Shown: piece after piece, positions 42,606-51,810 of the stretch
Position numbering within the stretch: position 1 is the stretch's first letter
Layout: each line of letters opens with the position of its first letter
Source of the DNA: Nitrospirota bacterium
Lineage (GTDB): Bacteria; Nitrospirota; Thermodesulfovibrionia; Thermodesulfovibrionales; UBA6898
DNA length: 51,810 bases
Assembly: GCA_016235245.1 (NCBI GenBank)
Contig: JACRLO010000005.1
Coordinates: 1 to 51,810, forward strand
Direction: 5' to 3'
The notes under the pieces: generated by a model
What the model was told of the DNA's origin: nothing
What the model saw: the letters and a program-made list of their open reading frames with translations, nothing else
Database searches by the model: none
Translations under genes and position numbers: made by a program

Positions 42606-43859
42606 CTATTGACCGACAGGCACTTTCGTAAGCGCCTGTCCGGCAGCAGTGGTATACAGCATATATGCTGCTGACTCTGCTTCATCAAATACCATCGTAA
42701 TATCAGATACCATACCCTCAGACGAAATCAGGAGTGGGTTGGCATTCATTCCCGTAATTGCTGCAGCGGGATGTACACCGCTTGGGTCGAGCACCTCAAG
42801 GTATACTGAATACAGTCCGGTATCTTCCCTCGTGGTATACGCCCTGATAATCCAATTTCTTACATTCAGGTAATGACTGTTCCTGCACATCTTGCCCGCA
42901 TCACCCACACACTGATTATCCACGATTCCGTCACAGTCATTGTCCTTCCGGTCGCATAGCTCCACAGCTCCGGGATAGACAGAGGCGTCATTGTCATTAC
43001 AGTCTTTCGCCAGGCTGATCAGTTCAGAAGATGTCTTATAGCCATTCGGCCTTCTACAGGATGTATCATTGGTTGTCATGTCAGAATAACCATCTCCATC
43101 AGCATCCTTATACCAGAGCTGACCAGGATGTTCCTTGGAATCACTATCATTGCAGTCAGCATTATTGGAGACATATCCTGCAGGATGGGAGCATACAAGC
43201 AACATATTCAGCGGGTCGCCAAAACCATCTCCATCAGCGTCCCGATAAAAGGCGATGTCTCCGCTTTCATCGATCAATCCGTTACAGTTATCATCTTTGC
43301 CATTACACCGTTCAACTGCTCCCGGATGGACCGAAGCGTCATGGTCGTTACAGTCAGGGGCGCTGAAGAACAGCTCATCCAAAGCCTTGTACCCGGCCGG
43401 CTTGACGCATGATTCTATGATCCCTGAGCCCGGGTATCCGTCATTGTCCGCATCGGGATAATAGGTTATCCGCGTCGGGCAGTCATCAAGAGGGATCTTC
43501 GTGACAGCGCCGCGTGCCCCTATCGTGGCAGTGGCAAGAAGCTTGCCGTTCAGAAAAATACTTGCCCGTTCACCCGGAAGCGCAGACGATGGGTCACGCG
43601 GACTCTGCGAATCTATCGGAACTCGCAGAATAAATGTGTTCATTGCACTTTTATTGCTGCCTAACGTGTAGCGTGCAATAGGGGTAGAGCTGCCGTTTAC
43701 CGTCACCGTAACCTCGCCGGTTATCACCGGCAACCCATTGAGCGTGATGGTCCCATAAAATATATTGTCCGGCTCCGTGAGTTTCGCAAGACCTGTTCCT
43801 GCCAGGAGTAAAACACATCCGAGTATCAGCAAGCACATCACTATCCTGTTCGTCCTCAT
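42606..43859 (-). CDS. Exported MopE-like metal-binding-repeat protein
   Basis: A 417-residue protein with signal peptide IVMCLLILGCVLLLAGTGLA. An N-terminal beta domain (residues 28-135) is followed by three putative metal-binding repeats of the MopE type: YYPDADNDGYPGSG with DCNDHDASVHPGAVERCNGK and DDNCNGLIDE; YRDADGDGFGDP with DCNDSDSKEHPG; and YKDADGDGYSD with DCNDNDASVYPGAVELCDRK. The last 92 residues are the unnamed shared module (NWIIRAYTTREDTG to LTKVPVG), ending the protein without an Ig domain. ATG 43910 is an alternative start, overlapping nearly with the upstream stop. Calcium or copper binding is suggested by the repeats. The 146-base gap to the next gene contains a doubtful 50-codon frame only. 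Confidence 0.78.
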   Translation of the reverse strand: MRTNRIVMCLLILGCVLLLAGTGLAKLTEPDNIFYGTITLNGLPVITGEVTVTVNGSSTPIARYTLGSNKSAMNTFILRVPIDSQSPRDPSSALPGERASIFLNGKLLATATIGARGAVTKIPLDDCPTRITYYPDADNDGYPGSGIIESCVKPAGYKALDELFFSAPDCNDHDASVHPGAVERCNGKDDNCNGLIDESGDIAFYRDADGDGFGDPLNMLLVCSHPAGYVSNNADCNDSDSKEHPGQLWYKDADGDGYSDMTTNDTSCRRPNGYKTSSELISLAKDCNDNDASVYPGAVELCDRKDNDCDGIVDNQCVGDAGKMCRNSHYLNVRNWIIRAYTTREDTGLYSVYLEVLDPSGVHPAAAITGMNANPLLISSEGMVSDITMVFDEAESAAYMLYTTAAGQALTKVPVGQ

Positions 43860-43911
43860 TGCTTTCACCCCGCCTTCTGGATTCTCTCTGTATCGTAGTC
43901 GCTTGTTCATC

Positions 43912-46900
43912 TCAGTTCCCCGAATATCCATAAGTCTTGAAGAAGATCTTTATATCCGAGACCCCTGACAGAAATCTGCTAAGACCTATCGCAGGGTCAT
44001 AGTTCAGTGTGCCTCCGGGGATGATCAGCATCCATTTCGTATTCCATACTGAACGTCCTATAAGCCTGCCGTCCGTAGTTGTTTCAGATGCATCAAACTC
44101 GCCTGAATCGGGATATGCCCTGATACTTGAAAACTTCCGTATGCCGCTCAGCTGGTCTGAGAGGCTGTCATTTAGCGGGATCCAGTCAGGATTCGAAATA
44201 TCCGAGGCCCCTATCGGGAACGGTACAGGGATTTTCTGGTCCACGACCCTCCACTGCCTTGTCTGCATCATATTACCGGTCGGTGCCCGCATGGTATCCA
44301 TGCCTGTCGGGATCAGATAAACCCTCGGAGTTAAGGCCAACTGCGTGGTGTCATAATCAGTAAACCATACTCCAGTAGCCCGGATTTTTGTGGCAAAGTT
44401 CGTAGGATCATAGGCGCTGTCACCAGCCCCGAGCTGCTGGCCGAAGAAGTTGCGTCCGAAATTGATCTCCGTGCTGAACGGGATCACGAGTCCAGGCTGG
44501 GGGACTGTGCTGTCAATCGTAAATGGCCGGCAGTATTTCCTGAACTCAGGTATCTGCCAGAGGTCAGCGGCATAGAAGCCTGAACCACCTGCCGGGTCAT
44601 AAGGGCTCGAAAGGAGGGTCCTCCAGTCCACATTATCCGTAAGCCTGAAGAGCTCGCTTTTGAGTGAGAACCGGTTCGTTTCAATCTGCGGGTTGTTGAA
44701 CCCAAGCTGTCCCTTGAGGATGTCGAAGTTCTGGCCAAGGCGGGAAAGCGGGTCAGATAATCCCCTTGCTCCGACAACAGGCCTGCCATCAATCATCTGT
44801 CCAAGACTTCTCTGCTTCACAATATTGGTCAGAAATTTCTGGCCAGAGGCCCTGTCGCTTCTGAGCAATCCTGTCTCATAGTCATACGCCTTGGCAGCCA
44901 GATACGTGTACCTCGATGCCAGATCAAACTGTGCCCGGTATTTCTGTATGCCGTCGTTTCTGAAAATCCTGAAGGTCATATCCCGGTACCGGGCCTCCTG
45001 GACTTCACTGGCCACCCATGCCCGGTACACATAGATCTCAGACTGGAGTCTCTCTCCCTTTGCAAGCACTGCATAATAATTCTGTATCGCCTGCTGGACA
45101 ACCCCCTTCTGGGCAAAGACGTCCAGACGGGCTGCAGGCTCCTGCCTGATAAGCGTCTCAAGCTCAACAAATGCACTTGCAAACTCGTAGTTCTGCCCCG
45201 TCCTTTCGATCGAGATCTCGAAGGCCTTTTCCGAGACATTCTTTCCGTACTCCGTCCATAATTTGAGAATGTCTACGACATCGACAACGGTGTCAAGGGC
45301 AAAGGCCCCACTATCTCCGGCAATCTCGACTGTGCAGGCAACAGGGCTTCCGGCATCAACAGCCAATCCGACAGCTCTCGGCGGACAATGGGCTGCATCT
45401 TCAGAGACAAAATTTATCGCAGCAGAAATCCGCCTCATAATGATATTAGCCGTTTCCATGACACCAAGGATGGCATCCAGTCCAAGGCTTATGGTAGCGC
45501 TTTGCTGGATCAATGAAAGCTTGTCGGTCTGGAAATCGTAGAGTGCCTCTAAACTCTTGACCTTGTCATTAATATCCTTAAGATAATTTTCGTAGTTCCT
45601 CAGGGAAACTTCATATGCATTTCTGGCAAGATACAAATCAGTAAATGCCCGCTGTATCTCTCCCTCTGCTTTGCGCTGCCCCACGTTATCGGGCTTGATA
45701 ATCCCAAGACCTCTGGTAGAAAACCGATAGGTAACATTACTGGTAGTCGGGTTAGCCGGCGGATACGCCGGTGCTTTGCACTTAGCTATTATGGGGTTCA
45801 GGACTGTCTCCATGGGAGACTGCCCGTAACATATGGGCGTAAAACTGAGGGTCACTGCGTGAGCGTCATCAGGTGGAGCTGATTCGCCGGTCAGTTCTGA
45901 CTTATCTATCCACATGTAATGAAGGAGATCAGGTCCATCATAATCGCTCGGATATGTTCCTGTTGGTCCCATATCACCGGCATAAGGATATCCGTATATC
46001 TCGATCAGACGGTTCATGTAGTCAACTTCCTGAACATACACATTACCGCCGAATTCGTAGAGGGTATTTTCATTCTGCCTGAGCATATTGCTGGCTTTAT
46101 TCGCATAATCCCAAACACCTACCACATTCTGAAGCGCCGCGTTTGCACGCTCATAGATCTGTTCAAAATGCGTCATTCCCTCCATGCCCGATGATATAGT
46201 GTTGTCAATATCAAAGGGGACAACATCCCGCGATAGCCCAAGCGGGTTAAGCCCGGCGTCGGCCTTATCAAGCTGCACCTGGACCTCCAGAAAATTCATC
46301 GGAATCTCTGACAGCTCCTTGACCGTCCTCCGGTCTATCTTCGTCAGATAGGTGCCGGTTTTAGCCGGATCATGCAGCGGGTCATTGTCAACTTCAGGCA
46401 ATATCGAATTGGCCACAACCCAGTCAAAAAACGCGCTCTGCCCTGTCCTTCTACCCCACTCCGAGAGTCCCCAGGCACGCGCGGACTGAGGGTCAGCAGG
46501 GTCTGTCAGGGTGTTGTCCTTATATCCCTGCCACTGTCCGGCCGGGTCATCAACATACTTCAACCGGTACGTAAGGTTCATAATCTCGGCTCCGGCCTTG
46601 GCCCTGGCCGCTGCCACTCTGGCAAACTTTCTTTCGTCGAGGTAATCGACCCTGACGGGGGCCCCTGCAACAAGTACTGATTCAGCCCTTGGGTCCCACG
46701 TATAGAAGGGATGGCGGAGCAGCCGGTAATAGCCTTTTGCAGCAGTGAGATAGTGGCCCCATGCGTCTCCATGACCCTGCGGGAACATGATCCTCGCATC
46801 ATATTCGTCGATAAATCCATCACCGTTCATGTCTTTGATATTATAGACCTGTGAATATGCCACCTCACCGTCATTAGAGGTGAAATTCCAGACTGCACGG

Positions 46901-49900
46901 TTATACACCGGCCTCGCTGATCGATAATCAAAACCGCGCAGCAGGGTAAGTTCCTCTTCAAGGAGAGAATCGACCTGGTTCTGGAAGGCAAAGATCGAGG
47001 AGGACTCAGAGCCGTATTCGATACTGTTTGTTCCAAAACCTATCGTCGGATCCTGAGCGTCACCATATGCCTCATTGCCAAGCAGCATGTAGAAGTCGGA
47101 TATCCGGGAGGCTGCAAGCAGAAGCGCTGCATTGGCCGGAGCGTAATTGATCGGAGGAGTGCCGCCGATCGAAAGTCCGATGCCCCTGCGAAGCACAGTT
47201 TCGTACGCGGAAATCAGCCCCATACTGTTAAGGTTATCCGGATCGTTATTCATCGCAACGGCGCCTTCATACCGTTCCCCAAGTTGAATAAGCATGCTGC
47301 CAAAAGTGTTCGTGGGAGCAGCAGCAAAGTCTTTTACCCGGGCTTCAAACGGGTTCAGGGCACGTAAGACCCGCTTTATCCAGCCCTCGGCAAGCTGAGG
47401 CCTTGGTGTGTCGGCAGTCCCTGAAGGGTCTCCTGCCCAGGGGGTTGCTACAGAGGTGTTATTGCAGACTGGGTACCCCTTATACCTGACATAGAACCAG
47501 TTGTCAGATATCGTCGTCTCCGTAGCACCCTTGATGGTTATATCGATGGCCCCAAATGGATCAGGCACATTAAAGGGGAGCCATCTGCCCGTGGCTGTTG
47601 AAAACTCATCGGTCTCGGGTGTCGGCGGCGGCTCAGGTCCTCTGCCAGTACCAGGGTCAGGGTGGTAATACCACTCAAACTCGAAATTCTCCGGCCTGCC
47701 GCCGAAGTCTCCGCTATGCCGCAGCACCAGTTTTTCATCAAAGATAATATCTGACTGAACTACCTGTATCTGTCCCTGATAGGGCGCACAGTCTACCCGA
47801 ATAATCTGGAGACTGACCGGCAGCGACCCAAGACTCGCGTCATCGTTAAAAGCAAGCGTTACGAACCCGGTGCCTGCGGCTGCTCCTGCGGTCAGGGCAA
47901 ACCCTCCACCCAATGCTTCCAGCCGCTCAGGCACGCCGTCACTCAGGAAATTGCCGTTCAAATCCGTCATCTTCTGCTTCTCTGTATCATATTGAAAGTC
48001 CTGTAAGCCGATAAGAGACGGCATACTCTGAAGCAGTGTCCGCTTTGCCGTACTGTCGAGGTTCTCCCAGTTCGTAAGGTCAACTGACTGCGGCGCAACA
48101 GGCCTCACTCCCGATGCATTCTGAAGACGCAGTTTCTGGGGGTTTCTCGTGAGGTTGAACAATGCCTTGACTGTCCTGACATAATCCTCGTCATCACTGA
48201 GGGCAAGCAGCTCATCAAGCTCGCTCGCTGACATCACATTAATAAGAAGGAGCGGGTCACCCATGCCGGTATTGTCAAAATAGCCCTTAAATCCGAGCTT
48301 CCGGGTCAAGGGGTTGTAATAGAACCTGACCATCAGATGAAACGGCAGGTCATTGAAGATCAATTGTCCGCTATCCTCACTGGTGCTGATCTCTGAAGGA
48401 AGGTTCACCCATATCCCGTTTCCGTCATCAAGGAGCAGCTCACGCGGAGACAGCGGATCAATCAACTGGACAAGCGAATTATTCGGGTCCTCCACATTTG
48501 GATCAAGCTCATCATAGACTACCTTGATTCCAGCCTGGTTCACGATGTCAGGAAGACCCCTCTTTGCAGTCAAAAGGGTTTCTCCCACATGCAGCACCGG
48601 CACGTCAGCCGGCCAGCTGATGGAATAGGAGACACCTATTGGCTGCCCTCCTCCTCCCGACCGCCTGTCAAGCCAGCCTACACACTGCCCGGCAGAGCCG
48701 TCGAAAATCTGAGGCAATGTCGGATTATTCGGATAATCAAAATCACTCAAAAGCGGATAATAATACCGCGCGGTTACTGTCCCGGCAGAGCGGGCCCAAT
48801 ACTGGTTGTTTACGCTGTCCTGCCAGTAGGGATCACCTTCTCCAAATGACTGTGGGCAACCGCTCAGCAGACGAATAGGATACGGTGGATTGATCGTTGT
48901 ACCTGCAGTTCCCTGATAATTAAACGAGTTATAGCCATAGCCGGTTGTCAGCACCTTGTAGGTCAGCATAGACCACTGGTTGTCTGCCGGGTTTTTGTAC
49001 TTGAGCATTACATATGGCTTTGACGGCAGATTGGTGAGCGGATTGTAGAGGTCATTTCTAAGCGCAAAGACCGCTGCAAAACCATTGCCTGTTGCTGAGG
49101 GGAAGAGCGAAGCATGCTCCTCATTCGGATTATACCCGGCCTGATTTGAGTCAGGCTGACGGTAGATATAGGCATCCGGATAGACCGCAGTGTCCAGCGC
49201 AGGCTGGTTCAGCACATCAGAACCGAGTTCACTGGCTATAATGATCTTGTATACAACACTGTCTGCCGGCCATTTGCAGTCATAACGCACAGACCTTACC
49301 GGCCAGGGGATGTTCTTCAGGTTTGTCTCTGACCAGACAACCACCATATCGCGTCCTGCATCGGGGTCGGTCAGATGCGTACTCTTTGTTGTGGTAACCT
49401 CATTTACAGGGATGATCGGCCCCATCCGGGTTTCTTTGTCATAAGACCGCTTCGTGCCGTACCCGTCGTGAAATGACTTATTGAAATAAACGTATCCGTT
49501 CTTTCCGAGAGGATCATTATGGACAAAATCCGTTATCCTCTGTCCTACCGTGCAGGACGCATCGTCCTGAAACACCGTGGTGTTATCCCAAAAATAGGTC
49601 TTCACAATCTCAAATGCAACAGGGAAATTGATCAGATCAAACCCTCCGTTACCGTAGCGAATGACCGAATAGCCTTCTTTGGATGCATTAAAAAGCGCGC
49701 CTCCGGATGCGTTCTTCTGGGTGTCCGTAGCGCTGTTTCCAGTTCGCTGGATCCCGGTGTAACTATAGGTTGTGGTTGACGGCTGGAGCTCAACCGGCAC
49801 ACCGGCGACATGCATCTGCGGCTTGTCAGGCCACTTGCTCACCCCTGTAGAGAGCACCCGTGAGAAGTTCAGAAGGTCAGTCGAGATACGCCATTTGATC

Positions 49901-51810
49901 ACTGCTCCCACGTCGCCCCATACCGAATAGAGCTTTTTGCTGTACTCGCTCCAGAAAAAGTTGTCTTCTGAATCAGGAGACATGAATTCCGGCTTCATGG
50001 CCACTGCTCCGTCAGGCATCGGGACTTCCTGTCCGACTGTCCAGACCTCGCTTTCCCTCCAACGTCCGAGCTGACTGACACTCGCAAGGAAGATATCAGC
50101 ATTCCCGGCTGAAAAGAGGATCTTGCCGCTTGAAATATTGTTTGGCTTATTATTCGGATCTATAAAATTATCCATTATGGTCAATGCGCTCAGGACATTT
50201 CCGAACTCCAGACCGGAGATCATGCCGGTAAAATAATTTGTGCCGCTGACACTGCTTGCATAGGCTATCGTTACCCCTGTGTGAACTGTCCTGGAAGAAC
50301 TCGTCTTTGTCCCTGAGGCCCTTTCAATCCCGTCGACATACAGTTTCTGGGTTATGGCCCCGCCGAACGTATGCACTGCATAGTGCCATTGGTTGTCTGC
50401 AAAATTACTCCCGACCGTCTGAATGATCTCTTCTGTACTGTTAAAGACTTTGGCCTTCAGGTTGCCGTTTGAGAGCCAGATGTCCCTGTCCCCGTTTGCT
50501 ACCTTCGCGCCGTTTGTTATCGAAAGGATACCTGCATTCGGGTCCCCGGTCTTGAACCAGAAGGCAACAGAGTAGCTGGTATCGCTGATCGATTCTTCAC
50601 CGAAGATGTATTGCTGTTTACTGCCGTCAAAACTCATGGTTGAGCCTTCGATGAAACTTGAGGCTGTTCTAAAACTTCCGGCAATAAAGTTCGTCCCTGA
50701 GCCATCAGCGACAATGCTCCGGACATTTTCGTCGTCGTACAAACCACCCCTCGTAGCCCATGCCAATCCGCCGCTTCCTGCAGAATACTTTGCAACAAAG
50801 GCATCATTCTGAGCATTTCCCTTGGCGGTTATTGTATCGACCACACTGCCGTTATCATACAGCTGGAGGTTGCCCTTGAAATTACCTGTTGCATAAACCC
50901 CGCGGTTGGCCAATTCCAATTTATCGACCGACAGTGAAAAGGCCTCGGCAACGTTTGCTGTTGATGTAGGACCTGCTGACCTGGCCCATTGCCATGCTGC
51001 AGTTACATCGCTGCCGCCGAAAAGTCTTGCCACAAAGGCGTTAACCGGGGCAGTCGTGCCGCCGGTCGTATCATGGAGCTGTGTTGCCCCGAGCTTGGGG
51101 GCATTTTTGTACCCGCCGGCTATATACAGGTCTCCGTCAGGGTCCATCGCAATGGCATTCGCCCAGATCGAATCATTTGACGTTGTGCCTGAAGAATCAA
51201 TAAGCCACTTAACCGACGGGTTCGGAACCGGGGCGGGATTGCCGAACATATTAGGCCCCTGATCGTATATCTTCAAAACAAAAAGGTCCTTATTTCCTAT
51301 GTCGGAAGCCATGGCATTTTTCGTATTTGTCCCGTCAGAAAACCTGAAGTCAAAAGTGCTGCTGCCGTCCGAGCTGCCACCCTGGAAATATCCGGACACA
51401 TAAATCATTGTTTTGGGCGTGGTATAGTCTGACTCGTCAAATTTCACCACAAGACCCGTAGCACGGTCATCGCTTTCACGATAGCCGGTAGCGCTGGCAA
51501 TGCAGACATTTCTGGAATACAGATACTGGGCAGCACGGTCCTCTGTATAGGTCTTCGGGAAGGACGGTCTGTTGAGACCAGTGTTATAATCAAGCGCACT
51601 TGAAAAGACAAAGGGGGCAGAATAGCATGGTGCAGGGTTCTGTCCATACCACTGCCTGCATTCGTTCTCGCTCAAATACCAATTGGAGTCCCAGTACCCG
51701 ACCTCGCAGGCATGATGATAGTTGTATGACGAGAAGGGGGGTTGGAGCAGCCAGTCAAGGGGCCAGGGGTAATACACAGGGTGGTCGTGCTGATAGTACG
51801 CATTCGACGA
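43912..51810 (-). CDS. Giant surface protein with beta-propeller and LamG domains, 5' end outside window
   Basis: 2632 residues are visible and the frame is open to the window edge, so the true start and any signal peptide lie beyond 51810; the GTG at 51777 is just an internal codon candidate. Residues 130-390 carry SBBP-like propeller repeats (DLYIAGGYKNAPKLG, QNDAFVAKYSAGSGGLAWAT, NFIAGSFRT). Residues 400-550 form a LamG/concanavalin-like domain (SYSVAFWFKTGDPNAGILSI, NQWHYAVHTFGGAITQKLYV). A central region of unknown fold follows (600-1600). An EF-hand-like loop DMNGDGFIDEYDA lies near 1657, and helical, coiled-coil-prone segments near 2040-2110 (QRAFTDLYLARNAYEVSLRN). It ends DIKIFFKTYGYSGN. 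The next gene begins within a few bases, so it heads the cluster. Function unknown. Confidence 0.8.
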   Translation of the reverse strand, partial: SSNAYYQHDHPVYYPWPLDWLLQPPFSSYNYHHACEVGYWDSNWYLSENECRQWYGQNPAPCYSAPFVFSSALDYNTGLNRPSFPKTYTEDRAAQYLYSRNVCIASATGYRESDDRATGLVVKFDESDYTTPKTMIYVSGYFQGGSSDGSSTFDFRFSDGTNTKNAMASDIGNKDLFVLKIYDQGPNMFGNPAPVPNPSVKWLIDSSGTTSNDSIWANAIAMDPDGDLYIAGGYKNAPKLGATQLHDTTGGTTAPVNAFVARLFGGSDVTAAWQWARSAGPTSTANVAEAFSLSVDKLELANRGVYATGNFKGNLQLYDNGSVVDTITAKGNAQNDAFVAKYSAGSGGLAWATRGGLYDDENVRSIVADGSGTNFIAGSFRTASSFIEGSTMSFDGSKQQYIFGEESISDTSYSVAFWFKTGDPNAGILSITNGAKVANGDRDIWLSNGNLKAKVFNSTEEIIQTVGSNFADNQWHYAVHTFGGAITQKLYVDGIERASGTKTSSSRTVHTGVTIAYASSVSGTNYFTGMISGLEFGNVLSALTIMDNFIDPNNKPNNISSGKILFSAGNADIFLASVSQLGRWRESEVWTVGQEVPMPDGAVAMKPEFMSPDSEDNFFWSEYSKKLYSVWGDVGAVIKWRISTDLLNFSRVLSTGVSKWPDKPQMHVAGVPVELQPSTTTYSYTGIQRTGNSATDTQKNASGGALFNASKEGYSVIRYGNGGFDLINFPVAFEIVKTYFWDNTTVFQDDASCTVGQRITDFVHNDPLGKNGYVYFNKSFHDGYGTKRSYDKETRMGPIIPVNEVTTTKSTHLTDPDAGRDMVVVWSETNLKNIPWPVRSVRYDCKWPADSVVYKIIIASELGSDVLNQPALDTAVYPDAYIYRQPDSNQAGYNPNEEHASLFPSATGNGFAAVFALRNDLYNPLTNLPSKPYVMLKYKNPADNQWSMLTYKVLTTGYGYNSFNYQGTAGTTINPPYPIRLLSGCPQSFGEGDPYWQDSVNNQYWARSAGTVTARYYYPLLSDFDYPNNPTLPQIFDGSAGQCVGWLDRRSGGGGQPIGVSYSISWPADVPVLHVGETLLTAKRGLPDIVNQAGIKVVYDELDPNVEDPNNSLVQLIDPLSPRELLLDDGNGIWVNLPSEISTSEDSGQLIFNDLPFHLMVRFYYNPLTRKLGFKGYFDNTGMGDPLLLINVMSASELDELLALSDDEDYVRTVKALFNLTRNPQKLRLQNASGVRPVAPQSVDLTNWENLDSTAKRTLLQSMPSLIGLQDFQYDTEKQKMTDLNGNFLSDGVPERLEALGGGFALTAGAAAGTGFVTLAFNDDASLGSLPVSLQIIRVDCAPYQGQIQVVQSDIIFDEKLVLRHSGDFGGRPENFEFEWYYHPDPGTGRGPEPPPTPETDEFSTATGRWLPFNVPDPFGAIDITIKGATETTISDNWFYVRYKGYPVCNNTSVATPWAGDPSGTADTPRPQLAEGWIKRVLRALNPFEARVKDFAAAPTNTFGSMLIQLGERYEGAVAMNNDPDNLNSMGLISAYETVLRRGIGLSIGGTPPINYAPANAALLLAASRISDFYMLLGNEAYGDAQDPTIGFGTNSIEYGSESSSIFAFQNQVDSLLEEELTLLRGFDYRSARPVYNRAVWNFTSNDGEVAYSQVYNIKDMNGDGFIDEYDARIMFPQGHGDAWGHYLTAAKGYYRLLRHPFYTWDPRAESVLVAGAPVRVDYLDERKFARVAAARAKAGAEIMNLTYRLKYVDDPAGQWQGYKDNTLTDPADPQSARAWGLSEWGRRTGQSAFFDWVVANSILPEVDNDPLHDPAKTGTYLTKIDRRTVKELSEIPMNFLEVQVQLDKADAGLNPLGLSRDVVPFDIDNTISSGMEGMTHFEQIYERANAALQNVVGVWDYANKASNMLRQNENTLYEFGGNVYVQEVDYMNRLIEIYGYPYAGDMGPTGTYPSDYDGPDLLHYMWIDKSELTGESAPPDDAHAVTLSFTPICYGQSPMETVLNPIIAKCKAPAYPPANPTTSNVTYRFSTRGLGIIKPDNVGQRKAEGEIQRAFTDLYLARNAYEVSLRNYENYLKDINDKVKSLEALYDFQTDKLSLIQQSATISLGLDAILGVMETANIIMRRISAAINFVSEDAAHCPPRAVGLAVDAGSPVACTVEIAGDSGAFALDTVVDVVDILKLWTEYGKNVSEKAFEISIERTGQNYEFASAFVELETLIRQEPAARLDVFAQKGVVQQAIQNYYAVLAKGERLQSEIYVYRAWVASEVQEARYRDMTFRIFRNDGIQKYRAQFDLASRYTYLAAKAYDYETGLLRSDRASGQKFLTNIVKQRSLGQMIDGRPVVGARGLSDPLSRLGQNFDILKGQLGFNNPQIETNRFSLKSELFRLTDNVDWRTLLSSPYDPAGGSGFYAADLWQIPEFRKYCRPFTIDSTVPQPGLVIPFSTEINFGRNFFGQQLGAGDSAYDPTNFATKIRATGVWFTDYDTTQLALTPRVYLIPTGMDTMRAPTGNMMQTRQWRVVDQKIPVPFPIGASDISNPDWIPLNDSLSDQLSGIRKFSSIRAYPDSGEFDASETTTDGRLIGRSVWNTKWMLIIPGGTLNYDPAIGLSRFLSGVSDIKIFFKTYGYSGN

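Noticed and set aside
51775-51777. GTG as the start of the giant LamG protein
   Set aside because: The frame is open through to the window edge, no signal peptide follows the GTG and no ribosome-binding site precedes it. The gene is treated as truncated.

Overview
The window reads as chromosomal DNA of a Gram-negative, probably anaerobic or microaerophilic bacterium. It carries ADP-heptose lipopolysaccharide glycosyltransferases, a ferredoxin-dependent 2-oxoacid oxidoreductase, molybdopterin synthesis, a membrane-anchored cytochrome c and oxygen-defence enzymes. This gene mix would fit Nitrospirota or a deltaproteobacterium-like lineage, but no marker here settles the phylum. Most genes lie on the minus strand.

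Layout. Positions 1-1775 hold the 5' nine-tenths of thrS, which appears to start at an AUU codon. Positions 1951-10362 are an accessory defence region: decayed fragments, a PIN-domain toxin with an unusually large partner, and a type I restriction-modification operon (hsdR-hsdM-hsdS) whose hsdR has one in-frame stop codon. Positions 10555-14691 carry small secreted and signalling genes: a PstS-like binding protein, a PilZ protein, a cupin, a Cys-rich mini-protein, a membrane protein and an exported protein. Positions 14768-16983 hold a RelE-type toxin-antitoxin pair, an AAA/DUF4143-type ATPase with paired palindromes in its promoter, and tRNA-Val(GAC). Positions 17087-23192 are moeA and a lipopolysaccharide-type operon: a WaaF-GmhB fusion, a second GT9 enzyme, two DsrE/DsrH-like small proteins and a GT39-type membrane glycosyltransferase. 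Positions 23298-28118 hold a cytochrome c and an operon of ferritin-like protein, korA, korB, a VOC protein and an alpha/beta hydrolase. Positions 28166-29910 contain a candidate RiPP locus: a radical SAM/SPASM enzyme, a 20-residue Cys-rich peptide gene with a near-perfect ribosome-binding site, a strong 3' hairpin and a divergent Cys-rich protein. Positions 29951-31182 encode superoxide dismutase and a nitroreductase.

The last 20 kb (31394 to the window edge) is a co-directional cluster of five exported, mostly giant repeat proteins. In transcription order these are a >2632-residue LamG/beta-propeller protein, a MopE-like metal-binding-repeat protein, a cadherin-like-repeat protein, a 2939-residue protein with eight DUF1566 domains in four super-repeats, and a small choice-of-anchor-D-type protein. 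Three of the five share an approximately 90-residue module that I do not recognise as a named domain. This suggests they are made and act together at the cell surface. The two most interesting systems are the radical SAM/mini-peptide locus and this surface-protein cluster.
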